A DNA stretch of 64,000 bases, taken from the NCBI GenBank assembly GCA_045588915.1, contig JAZNFA010000008.1, positions 158,546 to 222,545 of the forward strand, read 5' to 3'. The notes below the pieces were generated by a model, which saw nothing but the letters and a program-made list of their open reading frames with translations, did no database searches and had not been told where the DNA came from. Shown one piece after another: positions 50,500 through 58,857 of the stretch. The position numbers and the translations under genes were made by a program. The first letter of the stretch is position 1. Every line of letters starts with the position of its first letter. Source of the stretch: RGIG8050 sp045588915 (GTDB lineage: Bacteria > Bacillota > Clostridia > Christensenellales > UBA1242).

Positions 50500-52041
50500 A
50501 TGAAAACTACCATAATTGTGGATAAGAAAAACGACAAGAAAGACAGCACAAATACGATAAATGATACTGTCAAAAATAAAAAAAACACAGAGAAAAACAC
50601 TAAAACTGAAAAAAAATTTGTGGCAGATATCACTTCCCTGTTAGAAAATACTCCAAAATGGTATACGGATACTGTATTAAAAACTGAGTTATGTGATTAT
50701 GGTCCCGTCAAAGGAACAATGGTAATTCGTCCTTATGGCTTTGCTTTGTGGGAAAATATTCGAAATTCTTTAGATAAAATTCTAAAATTAAATGGTTATC
50801 AAAATTCTTATTTTCCTATGTTAATTCCATCATCTTTCATTGAGAAAGAAAAAGAACACGTTGAAGGTTTTGCACCTGAATTAGCTACTGTTACTCACGT
50901 TGGTTCTGAGCCATTAGCCGAAAAATTATACGTCCGCCCTACTTCGGAAACCATTATTGGTAATATGATTTCTAAATGGTTGCAAAGCTATAAAGAATTA
51001 CCAATGAAATTAAACCAATGGTGTAACGTAGTTCGCTGGGAAAAAACCACTCGCCCATTCTTGCGTACAAGTGAGTTTTTATGGCACGAAGGTCACGCTG
51101 TTTTTGCTGATGCAAAGTCGGCCAAGAAAAATGCTTTAGATGATTTATACTTGTATGAAAATTTCTTCCGTGATTATTTAGCTATTCCTGTTATTGTCGG
51201 ACAAAAAAGCGAAAAAGAAAAATTTGCTGGTGCTGAAACAACTTATGGCGTTGAAGCAATGATGAAAGACGGTAAGAGTTTACAATTAGGTACAAGTCAT
51301 TATTTAGGACAAAAATTCAGCAAAGCATTTGATATCAAATTCCAAGATGATAAGAAAACATCACGTTTTGCACACACTACCAGTGTTGGTACTTCTACTC
51401 GTATGATTGCTGCAGTCGTTATGACACACGGTGATGATCGTGGTTTGGTTTTACCACCAAGAGTTGCTCCTATTCAAGTCATTATCGTTCCTGTTGCACA
51501 ACATAAACCAGGTGTTTTAAATACAGCAAACAATATTAAACGCACATTATCTAATTTGCATTATCGTGTTGAGATTGATGATAGTGAAAATATGCCTGGT
51601 TGGAAGTTTAACCAATGGGAAATGAAAGGCGTTCCTGTGCGTGTTGAAGTTGGTCCTCGTGATATTGAAAACAACGAATGTCAAGTTTTCCGTCGCGATA
51701 CTTTAGTAAAAGAAACTATAAAATTAAATCATATTGAACAATATGTCACAAATTTATTAGAAAAAATTCAAATAACTATGCTTGAAAACGCTACAAAAGT
51801 TCGTGATCAAAGAATTAAAGACGTTAAAACTTTCTCAGATTTACAAAAATCAGTTAATGCTGGTAATTTTGTTTTAGCACATTGGTGTAATTGTACAGAT
51901 TGTGAAGAAAAAATAAAAAATGAAACTAACGGTATTACTACACGTGTTGCACCATTTAACACAAAAGTAGATAAAGATGATGTTTGTGTAAAATGTGGTA
52001 AACCAGCTAAAATTAAAACAATATTTGCAAAGGCATATTAA
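50500..52041 (+). CDS. proS: Prolyl-tRNA synthetase, archaeal/eukaryotic-like type
   Basis: Class II synthetase without the bacterial editing insertion. GPVKGTMVIRPYGFALWENI, YFPMLIPSSF, VRPTSETIIG, WRWE-like VVRWEKTTRPFLRTSEFLWHEGH and TSVGTSTRMI are present. The C-terminal zinc domain has CNCTDCEEKI and CVKCGKPAK. A 40-residue Lys/Asn/Thr-rich low-complexity extension precedes the core; this is unusual. 513 residues. Followed 10 bases later by tyrS. Confidence 0.94.
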   Translation: MKTTIIVDKKNDKKDSTNTINDTVKNKKNTEKNTKTEKKFVADITSLLENTPKWYTDTVLKTELCDYGPVKGTMVIRPYGFALWENIRNSLDKILKLNGYQNSYFPMLIPSSFIEKEKEHVEGFAPELATVTHVGSEPLAEKLYVRPTSETIIGNMISKWLQSYKELPMKLNQWCNVVRWEKTTRPFLRTSEFLWHEGHAVFADAKSAKKNALDDLYLYENFFRDYLAIPVIVGQKSEKEKFAGAETTYGVEAMMKDGKSLQLGTSHYLGQKFSKAFDIKFQDDKKTSRFAHTTSVGTSTRMIAAVVMTHGDDRGLVLPPRVAPIQVIIVPVAQHKPGVLNTANNIKRTLSNLHYRVEIDDSENMPGWKFNQWEMKGVPVRVEVGPRDIENNECQVFRRDTLVKETIKLNHIEQYVTNLLEKIQITMLENATKVRDQRIKDVKTFSDLQKSVNAGNFVLAHWCNCTDCEEKIKNETNGITTRVAPFNTKVDKDDVCVKCGKPAKIKTIFAKAY

Positions 52042-52051
52042 GGAGTTAATT

Positions 52052-53278
52052 ATGTTAAGATATGACGAATTATTATTTAACCGTTTCAATGAAGATTGGA
52101 CTTATTTATCTGTCGATAGAATGTTATCATTATTAAATGTAAAAAAACAAACTACCCTACCTGCGACAATAGATTCTAAAATGTTGAATAAAAAATTAAA
52201 TGTTAAGTTTGGTATTGATCCAACAGGTGCAGATATTCATATTGGTCACTTATGTCCAATTTTTGTGTTAAATATTTTCCTTAAATTTGGTCATAATATT
52301 GATTTTATTATCGGCGATTTTACGGCAAAAATTGGTGATCCGAGTGGGCGTAATACAGAGCGTGCTTTAATTACTGATGAACAAATCGCTGCAAACTTAG
52401 CGACTTACACAAAACAAATAGCCCCATACATTGATATTAAAAAGTTAAATATTCATAAAAATAGTCAATGGTTAGCTAAAACTTCTTTGGCGGAATTCTT
52501 ATCTGTACTACAACGTATTAAGTTATCAGTTGCAACTCAACGTGAAGATTTCCGCAATCGTATTGAAAATGTTTCATTAGCTGAAGTTAATTATGCAGTT
52601 TTAATGGGATTAGATTCTGTTAATTTAAAATCCGATGTTGAGTTAGGTGGTATTGACCAACTTCTAAATTTTGGACAATGTCGTTTAGTTCAAGAAATTT
52701 ATCAACAAAAACCAGAAATTGCTTTCGGTACTCCAATACTAGAAGGTTTGAGTGGTGATGGACGTAAAATGAGTAAAAGTTTTAATAACTATATTGCCGT
52801 TAGTTCTCCTGCTGACGATAAGTTTGGTAAGTTTATGTCTTTACCGGATAATTTGTTGCTTAAATACTATCAAGCATTTGGGTATTTATATTCAGAAGAA
52901 ATTCCAGAATTAATTAAATTTATTGAAGCTAATCCATTAGAAGCAAAAAAACAATTAGCAACCTATTTTGTTTCGATTGACGGTAATGATTTAAATATTG
53001 GACGTGCAGAACGTGAAAATTTTGAACGTAAGTTTTCAAAACGTGAATTGACTGATGATGATTTTATCAGTGTTACAGTTAGTCCTAATACAACATTAAT
53101 TAATGCAATTGCTGCGACTGGAAAATTTTCTTCAAATGGTGAAATTAAACGATTAATTTTAGCAGGTGCTGTAACAAATATTGAAACTAAAGAAAAATTA
53201 GAAATAAGTTATATTTTGACAAAAGACGTCAAAATTAAAGTTGGTAAATTGAATATATTTAAAATAGAGGTAAAATAA
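52052..53278 (+). CDS. tyrS: Tyrosyl-tRNA synthetase
   Basis: Class I synthetase. KFGIDPTGADIHIGHL holds the HIGH motif, DQLLNFGQCRLVQE-like GIDQLLNFGQ the tyrosine pocket, and GRKMSKSFNNYI the KMSKS loop. C-terminal S4 RNA-binding domain from about residue 345 (SSNGEIKRLILAGAV). 408 residues. ATG 52052 has AAGGAG seven bases upstream; the longer in-frame start at 51995 lies within proS and is rejected. TAATG overlap with the next gene. Confidence 0.96.
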   Translation: MLRYDELLFNRFNEDWTYLSVDRMLSLLNVKKQTTLPATIDSKMLNKKLNVKFGIDPTGADIHIGHLCPIFVLNIFLKFGHNIDFIIGDFTAKIGDPSGRNTERALITDEQIAANLATYTKQIAPYIDIKKLNIHKNSQWLAKTSLAEFLSVLQRIKLSVATQREDFRNRIENVSLAEVNYAVLMGLDSVNLKSDVELGGIDQLLNFGQCRLVQEIYQQKPEIAFGTPILEGLSGDGRKMSKSFNNYIAVSSPADDKFGKFMSLPDNLLLKYYQAFGYLYSEEIPELIKFIEANPLEAKKQLATYFVSIDGNDLNIGRAERENFERKFSKRELTDDDFISVTVSPNTTLINAIAATGKFSSNGEIKRLILAGAVTNIETKEKLEISYILTKDVKIKVGKLNIFKIEVK

Positions 53279-54393
53279 TGAAAGATGAACGCATTGTTAA
53301 ATTAGCACGTAATTTATTAAATTACAGCTGTAAATTGCAAAAAGGTCAAACAATTATTATTGAAGCCAGCACCGAAGCTAAAGATTTAGTTAAAGAATTA
53401 GTACGTCAAACCTATGAAATTGGTGGTTATCCATTTGTTCGCTTAAGTGATAGCGAGATCAGTCGCGAAGTTATGATGGGAATGACGGAAGTACAAGCTA
53501 AAAAAGCATGCGACTACACACTCCCCTTATTTGAGGGTGCGTCTGCATATATTGGTATTAGTTCACCAATGAATAAATTTGAAAGTAGTGATGTTCCAGA
53601 TGAGAATAAACAAATATACAGTAAATTTTATGGCAAGCCGATTCATATGGATACGCGTGTTTGTAAAACAAATTGGGTGATTTTAAATTATCCAAATCCA
53701 GCTTTGGCACAATTGGCACAGATGCCGTCCAGTGTGTTCGAAGATTTCTTTTTTGATGTTTGTACTTTGGATTATTCAAAAATGGATCAAGCAATGCAAC
53801 ATCTGAAAAAACTTATGGAAAAGACAGATAAAGTTCGCTTGGTCGCAAAAGATACGGATATTACTTTTTCTATCAAAGGCCAACCTGCAATTATTTGCTC
53901 TGGATCATGTAATATACCTGATGGTGAAATCTACACTTCCCCAATAAAAACATCTATTAACGGAAAAATTCATTTTAATATTCCATCTTTACACAAAGGT
54001 ATTATTCACGATGATATTATTTTAGAATTTAAAGATGGTAAAGTTGTTAGTGAGAGTTCATCTCATACTCCTGAATTAACGGACGAATTAAATGTTGATG
54101 AAGGTGCTCGTTATGTCGGTGAATTTGCTTTAGGTGTAAATCCCTACATTACAACACCAATGTACGATACTTTGTTTGATGAAAAAATGTCAGGTTCAAT
54201 TCATATGGCACTGGGTAATGCTTATGATGATGCACCAAATGGTAACGTTAGTCAAAACCATTGGGATATTGTGCTTTCTATGTGTCCAGAATACAATGGT
54301 GGTCAAATTTATTTTGATGATGTTTTAATTCGCGATAATGGTATATTCGTTTTACCGGAATTAGAATGTTTGAATCCAGAAAATTTAAAATAA
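53278..54393 (+). CDS. Aminopeptidase, M29 family
   Basis: Thermophilic-type (AmpS/PepS) metallo-aminopeptidase. Metal ligands fit: Glu in NIPDGEIYTSP, Glu in VGEFALGVNP, His and Tyr in SIHMALGNAY, His-Trp-Asp in NHWDIV. 371 residues, slightly short against about 410. Shares one base with tyrS. Convergent with the SOD gene after seven bases. Confidence 0.93.
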   Translation: MKDERIVKLARNLLNYSCKLQKGQTIIIEASTEAKDLVKELVRQTYEIGGYPFVRLSDSEISREVMMGMTEVQAKKACDYTLPLFEGASAYIGISSPMNKFESSDVPDENKQIYSKFYGKPIHMDTRVCKTNWVILNYPNPALAQLAQMPSSVFEDFFFDVCTLDYSKMDQAMQHLKKLMEKTDKVRLVAKDTDITFSIKGQPAIICSGSCNIPDGEIYTSPIKTSINGKIHFNIPSLHKGIIHDDIILEFKDGKVVSESSSHTPELTDELNVDEGARYVGEFALGVNPYITTPMYDTLFDEKMSGSIHMALGNAYDDAPNGNVSQNHWDIVLSMCPEYNGGQIYFDDVLIRDNGIFVLPELECLNPENLK

Positions 54394-54400
54394 TACAAAA

Positions 54401-55000
54401 TTAAATTTTTTCACAGAATTTGACCCAATCTATAATATTCCAGAATTCATCAATGTAAGCTTTGCGTTGATTTAAATATTTGAAAAGGTATGCGTGTTCC
54501 CAAACATCAATACATAAAATTGGTGTTACGTTCTCTGGAACGTTTTGATTAGTGGTTGTAATAATTTCTAACTTGTTTTCTTTGTTTTTTATTAACCAGG
54601 CATAACCAGAACCAAAAACGCTTAAAGCAACTTTTGTGAATTCTTCTTTAAATGATTTCCAGCTACCAAAAGTTGCAGTGATTTTTTGTGTTGCTTGGGG
54701 TGTAATCCCGATTATTATTTGTCCTGTTGCTGGACGGATTTCAGAAAAATAAAAGAAATGATTGTATACCCCACCAGCTTGTTGAAGTAAATCTACATCT
54801 TCATTTTCTTTGGCATAGGTTAATAATTCATTTAAAGTTAAATTTTGTAATTCTAACTTCTGTTCAAGTATCTTGTTAAGATTATTAATGTAATTTTCTA
54901 AAAGTAATTCATAGTGTAAGTGCATAGTTTTGCTGTCGATATAAGGCTCTAGTGCGTTTAAAGCATAATTTAACTTTATGTTAAAAAAAGGATATGTCAT
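54401..55000 (-). CDS. Fe/Mn superoxide dismutase
   Basis: Metal ligands are visible: His in KTMHLHYELL, His in VYNHFFYF, and Asp and His in DVWEHAYLFKYLNQR. FGSGYAWLI and the second-shell Tyr of ENYINNLN are kept. The usual second HH of HHxKHHxxY is LL here, so the gateway His30 is lost. ATG 55000 gives MTYPFFNIKLNYALNALEPYI, close to the family start; ATG 55030 or TTG 55057 are in-frame alternatives with weaker support. Metal preference cannot be told. Confidence 0.87.
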   Translation of the reverse strand: MTYPFFNIKLNYALNALEPYIDSKTMHLHYELLLENYINNLNKILEQKLELQNLTLNELLTYAKENEDVDLLQQAGGVYNHFFYFSEIRPATGQIIIGITPQATQKITATFGSWKSFKEEFTKVALSVFGSGYAWLIKNKENKLEIITTTNQNVPENVTPILCIDVWEHAYLFKYLNQRKAYIDEFWNIIDWVKFCEKI

Positions 55001-55064
55001 TTGTTCCCAATTTTGTGTTGATTTATCCATATCAATGAATATGTCAAAGATTGTCAAAAGTTGA

Positions 55065-55565
55065 CTAAATTCGATTGCGATAAAATCGCAAACTATTTTT
55101 TATTTTTTTTACATAAGCATTAGTTTCTTTAAATGGGCAAGTTTGTAACTTGTTTTTATTTTGTTCTTTTAGCCAACGTATTACGTTTCCCTCTCCTGCA
55201 TTGTAAGCAAATAATGCTGTATCAACGTCTTTGAATTTTTTGATTAAATATGCGAGATATTTGGTTCCTAGTGTAATATTTGTTTTAGGATCAAATAAAT
55301 CAAATGCTTCATCAGTTAAAGATTCAGCTGTTGATGGTAATAGCTGCATTAACCCTACTGCATTTTTTTTTGAAATTGTATTTGTTTTAAAACTACTTTC
55401 TGCATTTATAACTGCGGCTATCAATACCGGATCAACAGCGTAAGTTCGAGCGGCAATCAATATTTCGTTTTTATATTTTAATGGATACAATGCATTAAAT
55501 ATAAACAAATATAAAGAAACAGAAATAATTAAAAAAGTTGATAAAAGTATAATTAGCTTTTTCAC
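55065..55565 (-). CDS. Lytic transglycosylase, SLT family
   Basis: 166 residues: one N-terminal signal/anchor helix (5-25) and an SLT domain with catalytic Glu in VINAESSFK, AVGLMQLLPSTA, LGTKYLAYLI and FAYNAGEGNVIRW. Cleaves peptidoglycan glycan strands outside the membrane. GTG 55565 start; TAATAT ends six bases upstream. Similar in size to YjbJ-like or sporulation-type SLT proteins. Confidence 0.92.
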   Translation of the reverse strand: MKKLIILLSTFLIISVSLYLFIFNALYPLKYKNEILIAARTYAVDPVLIAAVINAESSFKTNTISKKNAVGLMQLLPSTAESLTDEAFDLFDPKTNITLGTKYLAYLIKKFKDVDTALFAYNAGEGNVIRWLKEQNKNKLQTCPFKETNAYVKKIKNSLRFYRNRI

Positions 55566-55571
55566 TTTTAT

Positions 55572-55577
55572 ATATTA
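55572..55577 (-). promoter_or_regulatory. -10 box before the SLT gene, leaderless geometry
   Basis: Minus strand TAATAT six bases before GTG 55565; the -35 (CATTTT at 17) is poor. Confidence 0.35.
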
Positions 55578-55581
55578 TTTC

Positions 55582-57132
55582 TCATAAACGATTAAAAATG
55601 CGTTTACCAACTGTATATGTTAAAATTATCATAATTGAAGTTAATAACACTAAAACACTTGTTAAAATAACAAAGATGACATAAACTGGCAATTTAAATA
55701 AAAGCCATACAGAAAGCCCTGCTAAGCCTAAAATCAATAACATTCCACCGAACATTAAAATAAATCCACTGATACTTTGTTTTAGTAATGTGTGTTCATT
55801 TTCAAAATCAAATTTTGGGAAAAGTAAATTTACAAAAACACCAGTATAAGAAACTAAAATTGAAGTAATAACAGGAATTGAAACCAAAATTATAAAATTT
55901 AGCAAAGATAAATTTAAGACAATTTGTAATATTATTCCACAAATTAAAATCAAAGGTACTAATAAAATAATATTGAATAAAGCTTTTGCTGTAAGTATTG
56001 TTGACGCTGAAATTGGCATACTACGTAAAATCCAAAATTGTTTACCTTCAATTGAAATAGACACGGAAGATGGATATGTTAAGATTGCGGCAAAAGCAAA
56101 AACAAAACCAATAAATAAATATATGACTGTATCAGGCAACCCAGTAAACACAATTAAAGGTGTAAAAGATTGTCCTTTGTTAAAAATCAACCATCCAGTC
56201 AAACACAACATTGCCAAAGGTCCAAGCAAGGTATTAATCATTAAAGTTGGTGAATTAAAATATCGATTAGTTTCAATTTTTAATAAAGATTGTAATGGCG
56301 TATTGATTTTCTTACTTATACGAGTTGCCTTGAATTGCGTAGAACGACTTTCGCGATTTAAAAGTACAGAATTTAACCAACATCCTAAAATAAATAATCC
56401 TATAATAGTGATAATTAAAGGGATCATTATTCTCAAGTCGAAAGTAATAATCCAATTAACAACATTAAACATAATTAATGGATCTTCTAAATTTAATGCA
56501 AAGAATTCGTAGATAACCATTACGGCAATTAAAGTACCTATTGAAAAGATTGCTTTTGAAATATTCCCGATTTTTGAGTTAGAAAAACAAATAGTAACTA
56601 AAAAATCAATTAATGAAGAAAGTCCAACAGCCATTAGAGGAATTAAGAGCATTACGGTAAAACATCCTATAATCGCTGTAAGGTTAAAAGGAGTATAAAC
56701 TAAATAAGCAATAACGCTTGGTAAATAAAATAAAGCAACGAAGGCAAAGTTAAAGGCAAAACTTGATAATGCTTTTGCAATCATTATTTCAACCTTCTTA
56801 AAAGGCATACTTAACAGTAATTCTGTATCATCAGCTTTTTTGCCACCTGTTATTTTTTGTAAGGCAAAAATAACAGCCATAAAAACTGAAATAATTAAAC
56901 CCATTGCTAAAACAATATTGATATAGGCATCAGAATGTTCTTCGCCTGGTACTGGTTGTGTGAAGCTTTTTGCTAAAAATAGCATAAAAGTTTGAACTAA
57001 TGCAAAAAGTATTGCATATAAAACAATTATTCCAGTAATTCCCATTATGGTTTTAGAACGAGAATTTTTACGTCGCAAGTTACCAATTCCACACAATAAA
57101 TAATTTTTTAGGAGTAACCAAACATTACGCAT
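55582..57132 (-). CDS. ABC-2 type transporter permease
   Basis: 516 residues with about twelve membrane helices and no nucleotide-binding motifs. Segments such as LLLSMPFKKVEIMIAKALSS and ILRSMPISASTILTAKALF are typical of ABC-2 permeases of large two-gene systems. It overlaps the ATPase gene by eight bases, so they form one transporter. Cargo unknown. Confidence 0.85.
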   Translation of the reverse strand: MRNVWLLLKNYLLCGIGNLRRKNSRSKTIMGITGIIVLYAILFALVQTFMLFLAKSFTQPVPGEEHSDAYINIVLAMGLIISVFMAVIFALQKITGGKKADDTELLLSMPFKKVEIMIAKALSSFAFNFAFVALFYLPSVIAYLVYTPFNLTAIIGCFTVMLLIPLMAVGLSSLIDFLVTICFSNSKIGNISKAIFSIGTLIAVMVIYEFFALNLEDPLIMFNVVNWIITFDLRIMIPLIITIIGLFILGCWLNSVLLNRESRSTQFKATRISKKINTPLQSLLKIETNRYFNSPTLMINTLLGPLAMLCLTGWLIFNKGQSFTPLIVFTGLPDTVIYLFIGFVFAFAAILTYPSSVSISIEGKQFWILRSMPISASTILTAKALFNIILLVPLILICGIILQIVLNLSLLNFIILVSIPVITSILVSYTGVFVNLLFPKFDFENEHTLLKQSISGFILMFGGMLLILGLAGLSVWLLFKLPVYVIFVILTSVLVLLTSIMIILTYTVGKRIFNRL

Positions 57133-57826
57133 TTAAGAATACCTCTTCCAAACTTTTATCAGCTTTAATTTCTTGCATTGTACCTTGCTTGATAACTTCA
57201 CCATTCTTAATCATTACAACTTTGTTGCAAAGTTTTTCGGCAACTTCTAAAACGTGTGTCGAATAAAATATTGCACCACCATTTTTTACAAAATCATTCA
57301 TAATGTTTTTTAATGTAAAGGAAGCTTGTGGATCTAATCCAACAAATGGCTCATCTAAAACTAATAATTTAGGTTTACGCATAAAAGCAGCAATCAAAAC
57401 CAATTTTTGGCGCATACCGTGTGAATATGATTTTATTGGTAAACCTAAGTCGTTTGTTAATCCCCACTGATCGGCGTAGTATTGAATCGCTTGGTCACGT
57501 TCTGTAGATGAAATTCGGTAAACTGAAGCAATAAAATTTAAATATTCATTTCCGGTTAAATTTACATAAATGTCTGGATTATCTGGAATATATGCAGTTA
57601 TTTTTTTACAATCTAAAGCATTGTTTTTAACTGATTTATTATCAATTAAAATTTCACCATCATTGAAATCCAAAGTACCAACAATACAACGTATTGTCGT
57701 CGTTTTCCCTGAACCATTTGGTCCGATAAATGCACAAATATCGCCTGCTTTAATTGACAAACTTAAATTTTTTACACCAACTTTTCCGTTAGCATAGGTT
57801 TTACATAAATTATTTATTTTTAACAT
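57125..57826 (-). CDS. ABC transporter ATP-binding protein
   Basis: 233 residues. Walker A GPNGSGKTTT, signature YSHGMRQKL, Walker B LLVLDEPFVGLDP with the catalytic Glu, H-loop STHVLE. Intact, in contrast to the degenerate ATPase at 28517. First gene of the pair with the ABC-2 permease. TATACT ends five bases before ATG 57826. Confidence 0.93.
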   Translation of the reverse strand: MLKINNLCKTYANGKVGVKNLSLSIKAGDICAFIGPNGSGKTTTIRCIVGTLDFNDGEILIDNKSVKNNALDCKKITAYIPDNPDIYVNLTGNEYLNFIASVYRISSTERDQAIQYYADQWGLTNDLGLPIKSYSHGMRQKLVLIAAFMRKPKLLVLDEPFVGLDPQASFTLKNIMNDFVKNGGAIFYSTHVLEVAEKLCNKVVMIKNGEVIKQGTMQEIKADKSLEEVFLNA

Positions 57827-57831
57827 ATTTC

Positions 57832-57860
57832 AGTATAACATAATGTTGTTATGACAACAA
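57832..57860 (-). promoter_or_regulatory. Promoter of the ABC-2 transporter operon, leaderless geometry
   Basis: Minus strand TTGTTG (57860-57855), 17-base spacer, TATACT (57837-57832), five bases to ATG 57826. Confidence 0.5.
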
Positions 57861-57867
57861 AACGAAA

Positions 57868-58773
57868 TTATTTAGAACGTCCATTATCATAATTATTCAT
57901 CATCGCTTTGAACTGTTCTTCACGTTGTAAATAATCTTTGAGAGATTCAGCAATATTATAAATATTATATAAATCATTAGATCCAACATATTTAGCAATA
58001 ATATCATTAATGGAATGGAAATTACGTGTGTAATAATGTAGTGTTAGTTCTCTAATTCCTTTATATGCTTTTATGTATGCAATTAAATTATCAATATTAT
58101 TTGTATTTTTCGCTGTAGCGTATAATTCATTTAATGGACGTCTTTTATAAATATCATTTGAATTATGAGTTGTTTCGTAACGTTCTATTCTTTTAATAAA
58201 GCCATCTAATTCTTGTTCATCTAAGAACTCAAAGTTGCGTAAATTTTCATCATAAGGTTGTTGATAAGCGTCTGTAAAGCATTCTAATCGAATTGTATCA
58301 TCACTAATTTTTAAATATTTACATTTAAATCTAGCATATTGTAATTTTTTAGTCAGTTGAGGTTTATATAAGTTATATTTTTTACCAGGCAATTTCCATT
58401 TGTCTAAGTTAAAAATTAACTTTTGTAACGTGTACAAATATAAGGATGCTTTTTTGTGTGAAATATATTGTGAGTTTTTAGCGTGGTTATTTTTGATTTC
58501 ATTAGTTGTTACTTGTAAAGCAGCTTCAACTCGTTGTAATTGTTGTTCAGTTTTAGCAGTTATTAATAAAGTAATCGCACGCTCAAAGGAAGTAAAAACA
58601 AATTCATCATACATTAAAGACTCAATTCCAGCAATAACTGTTTTGTCATTATTTGCAATTTTAGCAATGATTGAATGAACGGCTGCTTTACGTGCTGACT
58701 CAACGCCCAAAAAAGTTTCCAAAGGTACTTCTTCGAAGGTTAAATTATTGTAGTTATCATAAAAATCAGCCAT
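57868..58773 (-). CDS. Helical protein of unknown function
   Basis: 301 residues, no membrane segment and no recognised domain. Rich in Asn, Tyr and Lys with predicted helices throughout (AAVHSIIAKIANNDKTVIAG, TFERAITLLITA-like FTSFERAITLL). The C-terminal part has SLKDYLQREEQFKAMMNNY. Between two ABC systems on the same strand; has its own good promoter, so not simply part of either operon. Confidence 0.6.
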   Translation of the reverse strand: MADFYDNYNNLTFEEVPLETFLGVESARKAAVHSIIAKIANNDKTVIAGIESLMYDEFVFTSFERAITLLITAKTEQQLQRVEAALQVTTNEIKNNHAKNSQYISHKKASLYLYTLQKLIFNLDKWKLPGKKYNLYKPQLTKKLQYARFKCKYLKISDDTIRLECFTDAYQQPYDENLRNFEFLDEQELDGFIKRIERYETTHNSNDIYKRRPLNELYATAKNTNNIDNLIAYIKAYKGIRELTLHYYTRNFHSINDIIAKYVGSNDLYNIYNIAESLKDYLQREEQFKAMMNNYDNGRSK

Positions 58774-58779
58774 TCAACT

Positions 58780-58808
58780 ATTAAACCACAAAATTAATAA
58801 ATTTTCAA
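58780..58808 (-). promoter_or_regulatory. Promoter of the 58773 gene, leaderless geometry
   Basis: Minus strand TTGAAA (58808-58803), 17-base spacer, TTTAAT (58785-58780), six bases to ATG 58773. Confidence 0.6.
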
Positions 58809-58857
58809 GATTAAAATTGAAAATAATTTAACAATTTTGTCGGTATTAAGAAGTTTT

